A stretch of 64,000 nucleotides of DNA, taken from positions 1 through 64,000 of the forward strand of contig NZ_SWDV01000024.1 in NCBI RefSeq assembly GCF_005877905.1. Reading direction: 5' to 3'. Made by a program: the position numbers and the translations under genes. The stretch's first letter is position 1, and every line of letters begins with the position of its first letter. Below are positions 1 through 8,866 of this stretch, piece by piece. The notes below the pieces were generated by a model that did not search any database, was not told where the DNA came from, and was given only the letters and a program-made list of their open reading frames with translations. The DNA is from Pseudomonas nicosulfuronedens. Lineage in GTDB: Bacteria > Pseudomonadota > Gammaproteobacteria > Pseudomonadales > Pseudomonadaceae.

Positions 1-117
1 GCGCGCGGTGTGGAAGGGCGCTTCGCCGAGATCGAGTTCGACTTCCAGCTGCAGCAGGCCGTTTCCGCCGACGCCGAAGACCGCAGCAACCGCCCCCGCG
101 CCTTGCAGCAAGCCTGA
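1..117 (+). CDS. C-terminal end of an unidentified protein (5' part outside the window)
   Basis: An open frame runs from the first base to a TGA at 115-117 and encodes 38 residues, including EIEFDFQLQQAVSAD near its start. Codon use is GC-rich at third positions, as in neighbouring genes. It has no start codon in the window, so it is read as the tail of a gene beginning upstream. A palindromic repeat follows directly and may end its transcript. The fragment is too short to assign a family. Confidence 0.5.
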   Translation, partial: ARGVEGRFAEIEFDFQLQQAVSADAEDRSNRPRALQQA

Positions 118-142
118 TTCTGCGACCGCTCCAATCCTGCGC

Positions 143-224
143 CGTAGGATGGCGTGGAGCGAAGCGATACCCATCAATCCGTGCACCGACCGCATGGGTA
201 TCGCTGCGCTCCACCTATCCTACG
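143..224. repeat. Imperfect palindrome, copy 1 of a four-copy intergenic family
   Basis: The left arm reads CGTAGGATGGCGTGGAGCGA then AGCGATACCCAT; the right arm is its near-exact complement, ending CCTATCCTACG. About 20 bases separate the arms. Related copies occur at 13154, 21021 and 41568, always between genes. Here it lies between a + strand gene end and the end of fhuB on the - strand, so it could act as a bidirectional terminator or REP-like element. Confidence 0.8.
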
Positions 225-238
225 AAAGGCCGCTTAAC

Positions 239-2248
239 TCAGCCTTTGCGCTCGCGATGCATCAACCATAGGAAGTACGGGCAACCGATGAACGCCGCCA
301 GCAATCCCGCCGACACCGGCCACGGATAGGCGATATTCCGCCCCAGCCAGTCCGCGACCACCATGATCAGCGCCCCGGCCACCGCGCTCAGCAGCACTTG
401 CGGCGCGGCACGGCGCACGCCGAGGTGGCGGGCGATGTGCGGGCCGATCAGGCCGACGAAGCTCAGCGGGCCGACGATGATGGTCGCGGTAGCCGTGAGC
501 ACCGCGGCCGTCAGCAGGATGGTCAGGTGGCTCAGCCGCAACCTCAGTCCCAGCGCGGTCGCTGTACCATTGCCCAGCGTCAGCAGGTCCAGCGGGCGAG
601 CCAGCAGCAGGCTGACACCAATCATTACGGCGCCGACCAGCAGCCCGGTGGTCGCCGACAGCACATCCACCTGATAGGTCGAGCCGGTCATCCAGCTCAT
701 CATCGCCGTCATGCGCGGATCGCCGCTGGCCAGCAGCAGGGTGCTCAGCGAGTGCAGCAGGGTGGTCAGGCAAACGCCGGTCAGCAGCAGGCGCTCGGCA
801 TTGAAGGTCTTGCGCCAGGCGAACCACAGCAGCAGGCCGAGGGTCAGCAATGCGCCGATGCTGGCGGCCGGAACCATGTAGGCCTGCGGCTGCGGCATCA
901 CCAGGAACAGCACCAGCACCGCGATCGCCGAGCCGGAGGTGGCGCCCAGCACTTCCGGGCTGGCCATGGGGTTACCGGTCAGGCGCTGCACCAGCAGGCC
1001 GGCCACGGCGAGCATGGCACCGGCAGCCAATGAGCCGAGCACACGCGGCAAGCGCCATTGCAGGATGGCGTCGCTCAGGCCGGCGTCGCCCCAGTGCCAG
1101 CCATTGGCGTCCACCGCGAAGTAGATGGCCGGCAAGGTCAGCAGGCCGAGCAATATCGCTGCACCGATGATCAGCCGCCAAGGATGCTCGCGCTGCGGCT
1201 TGGCCGGCGCCAGGCGAGGGACGATGCCGCCGCTGCGCTGGCGACTGAGCAGCCACAGCAGCAACGGCACGCTGAAGACGCCGGTGAGGATGCCGGCGGG
1301 AATTTCCCCGGCGAAGCGCGACAGCTCGCGGGCGATCTGGTCCACCACGCAGAGCAGCGCAGCGCCTAGTAGCGGCGCCCAGATCAGACGCTGCCTGAGC
1401 GTACGCGCACCGCACAACCGGGCAATCGCTGGCGCGGCAAGGCCGACGAAAGCCAACATGCCCACGGCGCTGGTGACGAACGCGCTCAACGCCACGGTCA
1501 CGGCCAGGCCCATGACACGGGTGCGCAGCAGGTTCACGCCCACCGCGGCGGCACCTTCATCTTCCAGCCCCAATGCGGCCAGCGGGCGCACCATCAGCAG
1601 CGCGATGACCATGGCCACCGCCAGGCGCGGGGCGAGGTACAGCACGCCGTCCCAGCCGCTCTGGTTCAGCGAGCCGGCTTGCCAAAGCAGCAGGTCGATC
1701 AGGTAGTCGTGGTTGAACAGCACCAGCAGCGCGTTGAGGGACACGCAATAAAGGCTGATGACCATGCCGGCAAGGATGAAACGCAGCGGTGACAGGGTAC
1801 GGCCCCAGGCGAAGGCGAACAGCAGGCAGGCCGCCAGCGCAGCGCCAGTGAGGGTGACGGCTTCCAGGCCATGCACCAGCAAGGTGGGGGCGAAGATGGT
1901 GGCGGCCGACAGGGCGAGGTTGGCGCCGGCGGACACTCCCAGGGTCACCGGCTCCGCCAGCGGGTTGCGCAGGATCTGCTGGAACAGCGTGCCGGCCAGG
2001 GCCAGCGCGGCGCCAGCCATCAAGCTCACCGCCAGGCGCGGGAAGAAGCTGAAGTGCAGCAGTACCTGGCGCACGTCGTCCAGGTTCGGCGACCACAACG
2101 CCTGCCACCAGAGGTCGCGGGGCAGGGCGCCTTGCAGGCCATGGAACACCAGCAGGCCAGCAAGGATCGTCAGCAGCAGCGTGCAGATCGCCGGGCCCAG
2201 CGGCAGGCCACTGCGCGGGGCGGAGAGGTCGAGGGTCGATTCAGACAT
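239..2248 (-). CDS. fhuB: Fe3+-hydroxamate ABC transporter permease, fused double-length FhuB type
   Basis: This 669-residue inner-membrane protein would form the channel of a ferric-hydroxamate importer. It contains two successive FecCD-type permease halves, as in FhuB of enterobacteria (about 660 residues). Each half has the family's glycine-rich segments, for example NPLAEPVTLGVSAGANLAL in the first and NPMASPEVLGATSGSAIAV in the second. The start is ATG at 2248; a longer frame begins at 2323, but this ATG overlaps the end of fhuD by 8 bases, the usual coupled arrangement. The ATPase partner is probably the FhuC gene at 13289-14056. The substrate is inferred from the adjacent receptor and hydroxamate biosynthesis genes. 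Confidence 0.9.
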   Translation of the reverse strand: MSESTLDLSAPRSGLPLGPAICTLLLTILAGLLVFHGLQGALPRDLWWQALWSPNLDDVRQVLLHFSFFPRLAVSLMAGAALALAGTLFQQILRNPLAEPVTLGVSAGANLALSAATIFAPTLLVHGLEAVTLTGAALAACLLFAFAWGRTLSPLRFILAGMVISLYCVSLNALLVLFNHDYLIDLLLWQAGSLNQSGWDGVLYLAPRLAVAMVIALLMVRPLAALGLEDEGAAAVGVNLLRTRVMGLAVTVALSAFVTSAVGMLAFVGLAAPAIARLCGARTLRQRLIWAPLLGAALLCVVDQIARELSRFAGEIPAGILTGVFSVPLLLWLLSRQRSGGIVPRLAPAKPQREHPWRLIIGAAILLGLLTLPAIYFAVDANGWHWGDAGLSDAILQWRLPRVLGSLAAGAMLAVAGLLVQRLTGNPMASPEVLGATSGSAIAVLVLFLVMPQPQAYMVPAASIGALLTLGLLLWFAWRKTFNAERLLLTGVCLTTLLHSLSTLLLASGDPRMTAMMSWMTGSTYQVDVLSATTGLLVGAVMIGVSLLLARPLDLLTLGNGTATALGLRLRLSHLTILLTAAVLTATATIIVGPLSFVGLIGPHIARHLGVRRAAPQVLLSAVAGALIMVVADWLGRNIAYPWPVSAGLLAAFIGCPYFLWLMHRERKG

Positions 2249-3146
2249 GGGCGACCTCCGTGGCGCTGTCCAGGTAGGCCGCGATGCGTTCGGCGAGGTC
2301 CAGCACCGAGGCGGCGCCGGCATAGGGGTAGAAGCGCTGCAGGGTCAGGGTGTGGCCCTGGCGGACGGCGGGCAGGTTGGCCCAGAGGTCGTTGGGTTGC
2401 CGCAGGCTCTGCAGGCGTGCCGAAGTGGTGGGAATATCGACATACACGAGATGCGCGTCCGGCCGTTCGGCCAGCCGCTCGATGCTGACCATGGCCAGTC
2501 CCACGGGGCCGACCGGTCCCTGCCAGGCATTCTCGACGCCCAGTCGGTCGAGCACGTCCTGCACCATGCTGTTCTTGCCGTAGACGGCAGCGTGGCGGCC
2601 GTCCTGGTTGAGTACGGCGACGCACACGGAGGGCAGGCTGCGTTTTGCCAGCTTCGCCCCCAGCTCTGCCAGGCGCAGTTCGCCTGCGGCGATGTAATCG
2701 GCGGCGACTTGCTCGACGCCCAGCCGCCGCGCCAGGTCGTTCATGAAGTCGGTAGTGGCTTTCCAGGCGCCCTCGGGAGCGGGGTAGATCGCGACTTTCT
2801 CGGTGGGTGCAATGCCGTTGAGTCGTCGCTGCAAGGTCGGTGTCATCGGGTCGCTGAGGATCAGTTGCGGCTGCAGCTGCTGGATCAGCTCGAGGTTGGG
2901 TTCCCAGTACGGCCCCACGTCACGCACGCTTTCCGGTAGCGCCATGGTGGGCATGCGCACCCGGTAGTAGCGGTCGTCGGAGATCGCCAGGGGTGGCACG
3001 CCCAGCGTCAGCAGTGTCTCGGCGGCCACCCAGTTGAGCGCGACGATCCGCGTCAGGCGCTCGCCGGCGAACACCGGCAGGCCGGACGCGCAGGCCAGCC
3101 CGCCGATGGCGAGCCCCTGCAACAGATGGCGACGGGTGAGGGACAT
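2241..3146 (-). CDS. fhuD: Periplasmic iron-siderophore binding protein, FhuD-like
   Basis: The 301-residue product starts MSLTRRHLLQGLA, a twin-arginine-like motif followed by a hydrophobic stretch and a likely cleavage after PVFA, so export to the periplasm is expected. The rest matches the helical-backbone binding proteins for Fe-siderophores (PF01497-type): IVALNWVAAETLLTLGVPP near the start and the ELIQQLQPQLILSD segment. FhuD delivers ferric hydroxamates to FhuB. The gene overlaps fhuB by 8 bases and sits downstream of the TonB-dependent receptor, beyond a probable terminator. Confidence 0.87.
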   Translation of the reverse strand: MSLTRRHLLQGLAIGGLACASGLPVFAGERLTRIVALNWVAAETLLTLGVPPLAISDDRYYRVRMPTMALPESVRDVGPYWEPNLELIQQLQPQLILSDPMTPTLQRRLNGIAPTEKVAIYPAPEGAWKATTDFMNDLARRLGVEQVAADYIAAGELRLAELGAKLAKRSLPSVCVAVLNQDGRHAAVYGKNSMVQDVLDRLGVENAWQGPVGPVGLAMVSIERLAERPDAHLVYVDIPTTSARLQSLRQPNDLWANLPAVRQGHTLTLQRFYPYAGAASVLDLAERIAAYLDSATEVAHV

Positions 3147-3198
3147 GCACTACTCCTCGCTTGAAGCAACAGGCTTCTGAAACAACAGTCTTCTGAAA

Positions 3199-3228
3199 CA
3201 AGAAAGGCCCCCTGCGTACAGGGAGCCC
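3199..3228 (-). terminator. Probable rho-independent terminator after the TonB receptor gene
   Basis: On the - strand the sequence GGCTCCCTG, tac g, CAGGGGGCC forms a nine-pair stem with one G-U pair, followed by TTTCTT. It lies 45 bases past the receptor stop codon and before fhuD, so fhuD-fhuB may depend on read-through or on their own promoter. Confidence 0.65.
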
Positions 3229-3272
3229 GGAAAGAGCGCGTGGAGGAGACGCGAGCCGCCTCCACGAGTGCC

Positions 3273-5669
3273 TTACCAGCTGTACTTCACGCTGGTCATG
3301 ACGGTCCGGCGCAGGCCCGGGTAGCAGGAGATCGGGCTGTCGCAGGTCGCGGCATATTCCTCGTCCAGCAGGTTCTGGGCGTTCACCGAGAGGGTCACGT
3401 TCTTGTTCAGCGGGTAGCTCACACCGGCGTCGAACAGGGTGTAGTTGTCGACGTGGTAGGTATTGGCGTTGTTACCGTAGAGCGAGCCGGTGTAGCGCAC
3501 GCCGCCGCCGATGGAGAGGCCGTCGACCGCACCTTCGTGGAAGGTGTAGTTCAGCCAGCCGTTGGCCATGTGCTCGGGCACGTTGGCCGGGCGGTTGCCT
3601 TCGTTGGCATCGTTGCTCTTGGTGATCTTGGCCTTGGTGTAGGTATACGAGGCCAGCAGGTCCCAGTTCTGGTCCAGCTTGGCCTTCAGCTCGGCCTCGA
3701 TGCCGCGCGAGCGCTGCTCGCCGGTGGCCTCGCTGAAGCCGGTCGGTACACCGTTGGCGTTCAGCTGGTTGGTGAGGATGTTTTCCTTGGTCAGCTCGTA
3801 GGCGGCCAGGGTGATCAGCAGGGTTTCGTCCGGCTGGAACTTCACGCCCGCTTCGTACTGGTGAGCTTCGCTGGCCTTGAAGGCGCTGCCGTCAGAGCTG
3901 ATGCCGGTGTTGGGCACGAAGGACTCGGAGTAGCTGACGTAGGGCGCCAGGCCGAAGTCGGTCAGGTAAGTCAGGCCGACCCGGCCGGTGAAGGCGTTGT
4001 CCTTCTGCATGCTGTGGGCGCCGACGTGGTTGTCCAGGTCGTTGCGCACGTAGTCGTAGCGGCCACCGGCAGTGAGGATCCAGTGGTCGTCGAACTTGAC
4101 CTGGTCCTGCAGGTAGGCGCCGATCTGCTCGATGTTCTGGTCGTAGTCGATTGCCTGGCCGGCGAGGGTGGTGTCCTTGGTCGGACGCGGCACGCTCTGG
4201 CCGTACACCGGGTTATCCAGGTTCAGCGACGGGCCGAGGGTGCGCCAGCGAGCGATATTGGCGTCCTGCCAGCTGTAGTCCGCGCCCATCAGCAGGGTGT
4301 GCTTGATGGCGCCGGTGTCGAAGTTGGCCTGCAACTGGTTGTCGAGGTTGAAGGTGTCCATGTGCTGGTCGAAGCGATCCGCGGTGCGGATGATGTTCCG
4401 ACCGACCTGCAGTTGCGGCAGCAGGTTGTTGAAGATCAGGTCGACCTGGCCGTAACGAGCGTTCTGGCGGAACTCCCAGGTGTCGTTCAGACGGTGGCGA
4501 AACTCGTAGCCCAGGGTGTACTGGTCCTGGTCGAAGTGGTTGTAGTTGTGGTCGCCCAGCAGCGTGCCGGTAGGGTGGCCATTGACGCTGTAGTCGAAGA
4601 TCGAGCCGGAGTTACGGTCCCGCAGAAAGTCGGTGAGGATCGTCAGGCTGGTGTCTTCGTCCGGCGCCCAGGTGAAGGACGGGGCGATGTAGTAGCGGTT
4701 GTCCTCGACCTCGTGGCCGTCGTCGTACTCGGCCTGGGTGTTCGAGTCGCGGGCCAGGCCCACCACGCGGTAGAGGAACTGGTTCTGGTCGTCCAGCGCG
4801 CCGCCGAGGTCGAACTGACCCTGCTTGCGGTCATGGTTGCCGCCCGTCAGTTCGACTTCGTTGATGTGGTTGGCGGTGGGCTTCTTGCTCACACGGTTGA
4901 CGATGCCGCCGGCGTCGCCCAGGCCGAACAGGCTGGAGGACGGGCCACGGACCACGTCGATGCGCTCGAAGGCATAGGGCTCGCTGCGAAAGAAGGCGTA
5001 GCTGTTGTTCTGCTGACGCAGGCCGTTGAGGTAGTCGCTGGTGGCCTGGGCGTTGAAGCCGCGGATATACAGCCAGTCGAAGCCTTTCGGGTCGAGGCCA
5101 TAGGCTTCCACCTTGACGCCGGGCACGTAGCGCAGCGCTTCGGTCACGGTCTGGGCCCCCTGGGCGTCCATCTGCTTGCGGGTGATCACCGAGATCGACT
5201 GGGGGATTTCCAGCAGCGGGGTATCGGTCTTGCTGCCGCTGTTGGAGGTGCGCGGCACGTAGCTGTCTTCACCCTCAACAGTGCCGGTGATGACCTGGGC
5301 GGACATGTTCAGGGTGTCGCCGCTGGCGGAGTCGGCACCCAGCAGAGTCACGCGGCTGCCTTCGACCTGGTACTTGATGCCGGTGCCCTGCAACAGGCGC
5401 TCCAGCGCCTGGGTGGGCTCCATCTCGCCGCGCACGCCGGGGGCGCGCAGGTTCTGCACCTGGGTCTGGTTGAAGACGATCTGCAGGTTCGACTGCGCGC
5501 CCAGGCTGGTCAGGGCGGACGCCAGGGACTGGGCCGGGATGTCGATGCGGACCGGGGCGGCCTCCACGGCGGAAGCCGCCAGGACCATGCCCAGGGCGGT
5601 GGCGCGAACCAGGTGTGCCAGAGGCTTCACCTTGTGCTGGGATTGCAGCGCAGTGCGGGTGCGACTCAC
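3273..5669 (-). CDS. TonB-dependent ferric-siderophore receptor with N-terminal STN signalling domain (FoxA/FiuA-like)
   Basis: The 798-residue outer-membrane protein has a signal peptide ending near VEAAP, then an STN domain (about residues 40-95; SLASALTSLGAQSNLQIVFN), a plug domain (about 130-250; EIPQSISVITRKQMDAQG and RIDVVRGPSSSLFG) and a 22-strand barrel ending in an aromatic residue (KYSW). STN receptors signal through an anti-sigma factor to an ECF sigma factor, and both partners lie next door (7699 and 8867). The neighbours FhuB, FhuD and FhuC point to a ferric hydroxamate ligand; which one cannot be read from sequence. A Fur-box-like sequence precedes it. Confidence 0.93.
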   Translation of the reverse strand: MSRTRTALQSQHKVKPLAHLVRATALGMVLAASAVEAAPVRIDIPAQSLASALTSLGAQSNLQIVFNQTQVQNLRAPGVRGEMEPTQALERLLQGTGIKYQVEGSRVTLLGADSASGDTLNMSAQVITGTVEGEDSYVPRTSNSGSKTDTPLLEIPQSISVITRKQMDAQGAQTVTEALRYVPGVKVEAYGLDPKGFDWLYIRGFNAQATSDYLNGLRQQNNSYAFFRSEPYAFERIDVVRGPSSSLFGLGDAGGIVNRVSKKPTANHINEVELTGGNHDRKQGQFDLGGALDDQNQFLYRVVGLARDSNTQAEYDDGHEVEDNRYYIAPSFTWAPDEDTSLTILTDFLRDRNSGSIFDYSVNGHPTGTLLGDHNYNHFDQDQYTLGYEFRHRLNDTWEFRQNARYGQVDLIFNNLLPQLQVGRNIIRTADRFDQHMDTFNLDNQLQANFDTGAIKHTLLMGADYSWQDANIARWRTLGPSLNLDNPVYGQSVPRPTKDTTLAGQAIDYDQNIEQIGAYLQDQVKFDDHWILTAGGRYDYVRNDLDNHVGAHSMQKDNAFTGRVGLTYLTDFGLAPYVSYSESFVPNTGISSDGSAFKASEAHQYEAGVKFQPDETLLITLAAYELTKENILTNQLNANGVPTGFSEATGEQRSRGIEAELKAKLDQNWDLLASYTYTKAKITKSNDANEGNRPANVPEHMANGWLNYTFHEGAVDGLSIGGGVRYTGSLYGNNANTYHVDNYTLFDAGVSYPLNKNVTLSVNAQNLLDEEYAATCDSPISCYPGLRRTVMTSVKYSW

Positions 5670-5700
5670 TTGTTTAGCTCCTATGATCTTAATGCAGTTT

Positions 5701-5719
5701 CTAATAAGAATGATTCAGC
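5701..5719 (-). promoter_or_regulatory. Fur-box-like sequence upstream of the receptor gene
   Basis: On the - strand it reads TGAATCATTCTTATTAG, close to the GATAATGATAATCATTATC Fur consensus in its central ATCATTCTTATT part. It lies about 30 to 50 bases upstream of the receptor start at 5669. Iron repression is inferred from this match and from gene function. Confidence 0.6.
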
Positions 5720-5823
5720 TTTATGTGACGCGCCGGCTGGAAAAAACCGGAAAAATCCGTTCGATCTTTTTTGTTGCTGAGTGACGGCGTTATGAAGAGG
5801 GCGGCCATCCGGACCGCCGGCCG

Positions 5824-7512
5824 TCAATGCATCGCCATGCCGGAACCGCCCCGTGGCGCCTTGGCGCGGGGCTCCGCGATTTCCACGATCTGCCCGGCGC
5901 TCATGCGAAGCAGGCGATCGGCGACGTCGAAATAACGGTCGTCGTGGGAGATCACGATCAGCGTCTTGCCCTGGGCGCGCAGCTCGGGCAGCAGCTCGGT
6001 GTAGAAAATCCGGCGGAACTCCGGGTCCTGGTCCGCCGCCCACTCGTCGAACACCAGTACCGGGCGTTTCTCCAGCCAGGCCTGCACCAGGGCCAGGCGC
6101 TTGCGCTGGCCGGTCGAGAGGTCGGTGGTGGAGAATTCCTGGCCCTGCAGGCTGACCTTGTGGGCGATTTCCAGGCGCTCCAGGTAGCGGCCGGCTTCGG
6201 CCGGGATGTCCTGGCTGCCCTTGAGCAGGTCTTCGAAGAGGAAGTAGTCGGCGAAGATGGTGGTGAACAGTTGGCGGTAGTCATCGCGGTTGGCGTCGCC
6301 CACCGGCTGGCCGTTGAGCAGCAACTCGCCACCACGCGGGGTGTAGAGGCCGAGCAGCAGCTTGATCATCGTCGTCTTGCCGCAACCGTTCTCACCGGCG
6401 ATGAAGAGGGTCTCGCCTCGGCTGACCTTGAGGTTCAGCGGGCCGACGCCAAAGCCACGGGAACCGTCGTCGGTGGGGTAGTGGTAGGCCAGGTCGCGCA
6501 GTTCGATGGACTGGAAGTCCAGCGGCTTGCGACCGTCGTCGGCCAGCAGCAGGTTCGGCTCTGGCGAGGAGAAACGCACCGACAGTTCGGCAATCCTGCG
6601 GAACGCAACCTGGGCGCGGGTCACCACCGGCAGCTGGCCGATCAGCCCCTCCAGCGGGCCCTTCATGTACAGCAGCACCAGGATGAAGCCGGACAGCGTC
6701 GCCTGGTCGGTGCTCGGCCACAGCGACTGATAGGCCAGCGCCACACCGATGACGATGAAGAACAGCGTCGAACCGAAACCCTTGGCGACGTTGAACAGGT
6801 TGATCGAGCGCAGCTGGATGTCGCAGATTTCGTCGGCGGTGCCCTGCAGGCGTTCGCTGTAGTGCTGGAAGCGGCGCGGGCGGCTGATGCGCAGCTCCTT
6901 GGCACCCTCGGCAATGGCGCGGTAGTGCTTTTGCAGCTCGTCTTCCTTGTCCCGTGCTTCGAAGAAGCCCTTGATGCCTTTCGCCCGTGCGACGTACTGC
7001 ACGGCGCTGCCGACAACGATGGCCACAGCGGTGGCGAGGAACATCGGTGGTGACAGCCAGGCCAGGTAGCCCAGGCAGCCCAGCGTGGTGGTCAGCGCGA
7101 CGGCCAGCGGCGCGAAGGCGAAGGCGAAGTCGCTGATGGTGTCGATGTCATGGGTCAGCACCGGGATCAACCGGTGGCTGCGGTAGCGCTCGATCTGCTC
7201 GATGGGTGCGGCGATGATCTTGCTGCCCAGGTCCTTGCGCAGGCTGGCGATGACGTGCTGGCCGACATAGTTGGTGCCGCGGTCGGAGATGATCGAGCCG
7301 ATCAAGGCTACGGCGCATAAGCCGGCGAAACCCAGCAGCAACGCGGCGGACATGCCTCCTTCGGAATGCAGGCCGTAGTTGATGGTGGCAAGCAGCGCGG
7401 TAATCGCGGCGCCGCCAAGAATTCCCAGCAGGGTAGCGAGGGCCAGCGGCAGCCAATAAGGCCGCAGCAACTTGAGCATTTCGCGGAAAGCGCTTGGAGC
7501 GGGAGTCTGCAT
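5824..7512 (-). CDS. Peptide-export ABC transporter, PvdE/SyrD family (membrane and ATPase domains fused)
   Basis: The 562-residue protein has a six-helix exporter membrane domain (about residues 1-310) and a C-terminal ATPase domain. The Walker A is AGENGCGKTTM, the signature LSTGQRKRLAL, and Walker B runs into VFDEWAADQDPEFRR, a form typical of the cyclic-peptide exporters PvdE and SyrD. PvdE moves the pyoverdine precursor from cytoplasm to periplasm, so this exporter probably moves a siderophore or its peptide precursor. It sits between the anti-sigma gene and the receptor gene on the same strand. That placement ties it to the siderophore system; the cargo is unknown. Confidence 0.88.
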   Translation of the reverse strand: MQTPAPSAFREMLKLLRPYWLPLALATLLGILGGAAITALLATINYGLHSEGGMSAALLLGFAGLCAVALIGSIISDRGTNYVGQHVIASLRKDLGSKIIAAPIEQIERYRSHRLIPVLTHDIDTISDFAFAFAPLAVALTTTLGCLGYLAWLSPPMFLATAVAIVVGSAVQYVARAKGIKGFFEARDKEDELQKHYRAIAEGAKELRISRPRRFQHYSERLQGTADEICDIQLRSINLFNVAKGFGSTLFFIVIGVALAYQSLWPSTDQATLSGFILVLLYMKGPLEGLIGQLPVVTRAQVAFRRIAELSVRFSSPEPNLLLADDGRKPLDFQSIELRDLAYHYPTDDGSRGFGVGPLNLKVSRGETLFIAGENGCGKTTMIKLLLGLYTPRGGELLLNGQPVGDANRDDYRQLFTTIFADYFLFEDLLKGSQDIPAEAGRYLERLEIAHKVSLQGQEFSTTDLSTGQRKRLALVQAWLEKRPVLVFDEWAADQDPEFRRIFYTELLPELRAQGKTLIVISHDDRYFDVADRLLRMSAGQIVEIAEPRAKAPRGGSGMAMH

Positions 7513-7644
7513 CGTCTTTTCCTGGACCCGACCCGCCGGAAGGCGGGCCGCACAACGGGACGAGACGGTGCGCGAATCAGGAAATCATCGGCAAATCCGA
7601 ATCGTTCCTATCAAGACGAATGAGCGGAGCGAAAGCTGAAGAGA

Positions 7645-7665
7645 ATTTGCGAATTTGTCGCAAAT
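7645..7665. promoter_or_regulatory. Perfect inverted repeat between the anti-sigma gene and the exporter gene
   Basis: ATTTGCGA and TCGCAAAT form an 8-base perfect inverted repeat around a 5-base AT-rich centre. It lies in the 186-base gap upstream of the exporter (start 7512) and just past the anti-sigma stop (7699). It could be an operator or part of a terminator; no T-run follows, so an operator is slightly favoured. Confidence 0.35.
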
Positions 7666-7698
7666 GAGTCGGCGCAGCTGCCGAGGTCTCTGTAGGGG

Positions 7699-8727
7699 TT
7701 AGAGCTGCACGTATCGGCTGGCGAGGACGGTGCGGCCCTGGTTGTCCTTGCGCAGTTCCAGCGGCAGGACCTTGGGCAGGGAATCCACCAGCGCCTGGAG
7801 GTCGTCGGTGCGGTAGATGCCGCCAATGCGCATGGCGGCGACGGTGGCGTCGTCGAGGAATACCGGCTGCTTGAGGTAGCGGTTGATCAGCGGGATGGCC
7901 GACTGCAGGGTCAGGTCATCGATCACCAGCTTGCCCTCGATCCAGGCGATGGCGCCGGCAGGGGCAACCTGGGCCAGTTCGATGCGCTGGCTGCCCTGGC
8001 TGTAGCGCGCCTGCATGCCCGGTGTGAGCTGGGCGCTGTTGCCGTCGACACTGTCCGGCGGGCTGACCACCACCGAGCCCTCGAGCAGGGTGACCAGCAT
8101 CTGGTGCGAGTCAGTCCAGACGTTGAAACGCGTACCGGTGACCCGCACGCTGCCGTTGTCGGTGTAGACCGAGAACGGCTGCAGGGTGTCGTGGGTCACC
8201 CGGAAGTAGGCCTCGCCGCCGCTTTTCAGCCAGGCACTGCGGCGGTCGCGGAAGTCGGCGAAGAAGAGTTGCGAATTGCTGTTGAGCTCGACTTTCGAGC
8301 CGTCGGCCAGTTCCACCTCGCGTGCGCCTGGTTGCGCGGCGTAATAGCCAACCCTGGACGGCAGCAGACCGGCGGACCAGCCTGCCGACCACAAGGCTCC
8401 GACCGCGACCAGCACGCCAGCGGCCACGGCGGCAATGCGCTTGCCGCTACGTGGGCGGCGCGTGCTGCTTCGGGGGCGGCGCTCGCTCAGTGGTGTCGGT
8501 GCTATCGCTGCGGATGCAGCGCGCGGTGTCGGTGGCAGCAGTTCCGAGAGCTGCCAGATGTCCAGCATCGCCGCGTACTCCACCTCATGCCGCGGGTCGA
8601 GCGCGAGCCACTGCGCGAACTCGGCGCGTTCGGCATCGCTGCACTCTTCGTCGTGCAGACGCGCGCACCAATGCGCAGCTTCGGCGCTGATGCGGTCATC
8701 GTCGAACGGGGCGGGGGAGCTGGTCAT
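7699..8727 (-). CDS. FecR-family anti-sigma factor / transmembrane signal transducer
   Basis: The 342-residue protein has the family layout: a cytosolic N-terminal domain that binds the sigma factor (about residues 10-60; AAHWCARLHDEECSDAERAEF), one transmembrane helix (about 98-118; VAAGVLVAVGAL) and a periplasmic FecR domain (LADGSKVELNSNSQLFF, then RVTGTRFNVWTD). In such systems the periplasmic part is contacted by the STN domain of a loaded receptor, here most likely the product of 3273-5669. The gene is divergent from its presumed sigma factor, whereas fecI and fecR are commonly co-directional. Length is normal for the family. Confidence 0.92.
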   Translation of the reverse strand: MTSSPAPFDDDRISAEAAHWCARLHDEECSDAERAEFAQWLALDPRHEVEYAAMLDIWQLSELLPPTPRAASAAIAPTPLSERRPRSSTRRPRSGKRIAAVAAGVLVAVGALWSAGWSAGLLPSRVGYYAAQPGAREVELADGSKVELNSNSQLFFADFRDRRSAWLKSGGEAYFRVTHDTLQPFSVYTDNGSVRVTGTRFNVWTDSHQMLVTLLEGSVVVSPPDSVDGNSAQLTPGMQARYSQGSQRIELAQVAPAGAIAWIEGKLVIDDLTLQSAIPLINRYLKQPVFLDDATVAAMRIGGIYRTDDLQALVDSLPKVLPLELRKDNQGRTVLASRYVQL

Positions 8728-8781
8728 CAGGAATCTCGGTAAGGCCGTTTGCGGCCGATATCACACTTTCTTTTCGCGTTG

Positions 8782-8802
8782 ATGCGAGTGATTATAAATA
8801 AG
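8782..8802. promoter_or_regulatory. Weak Fur-box-like sequence in the sigma/anti-sigma divergent promoter region
   Basis: The AT-rich stretch GCGAGTGATTATAAATAAG lies in the 139-base gap between the divergent genes and matches the Fur consensus at roughly 11 of 19 positions. FecI-type sigma genes are commonly iron-repressed, so Fur control is plausible here. Confidence 0.4.
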
Positions 8803-8866
8803 CCTGACTCGGACTGTCAGCAGGTGCCTACAGCCTTGGCTGTTTTTTCATTAGGATGCCGCCTGG

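Noticed and set aside
3240..5780. Very long open frame on the + strand across the STN receptor gene
   Set aside because: It is antisense to a clear TonB receptor and shows the Gly/Val/Ala/Gln-rich composition of a reverse-complement frame in GC-rich DNA.
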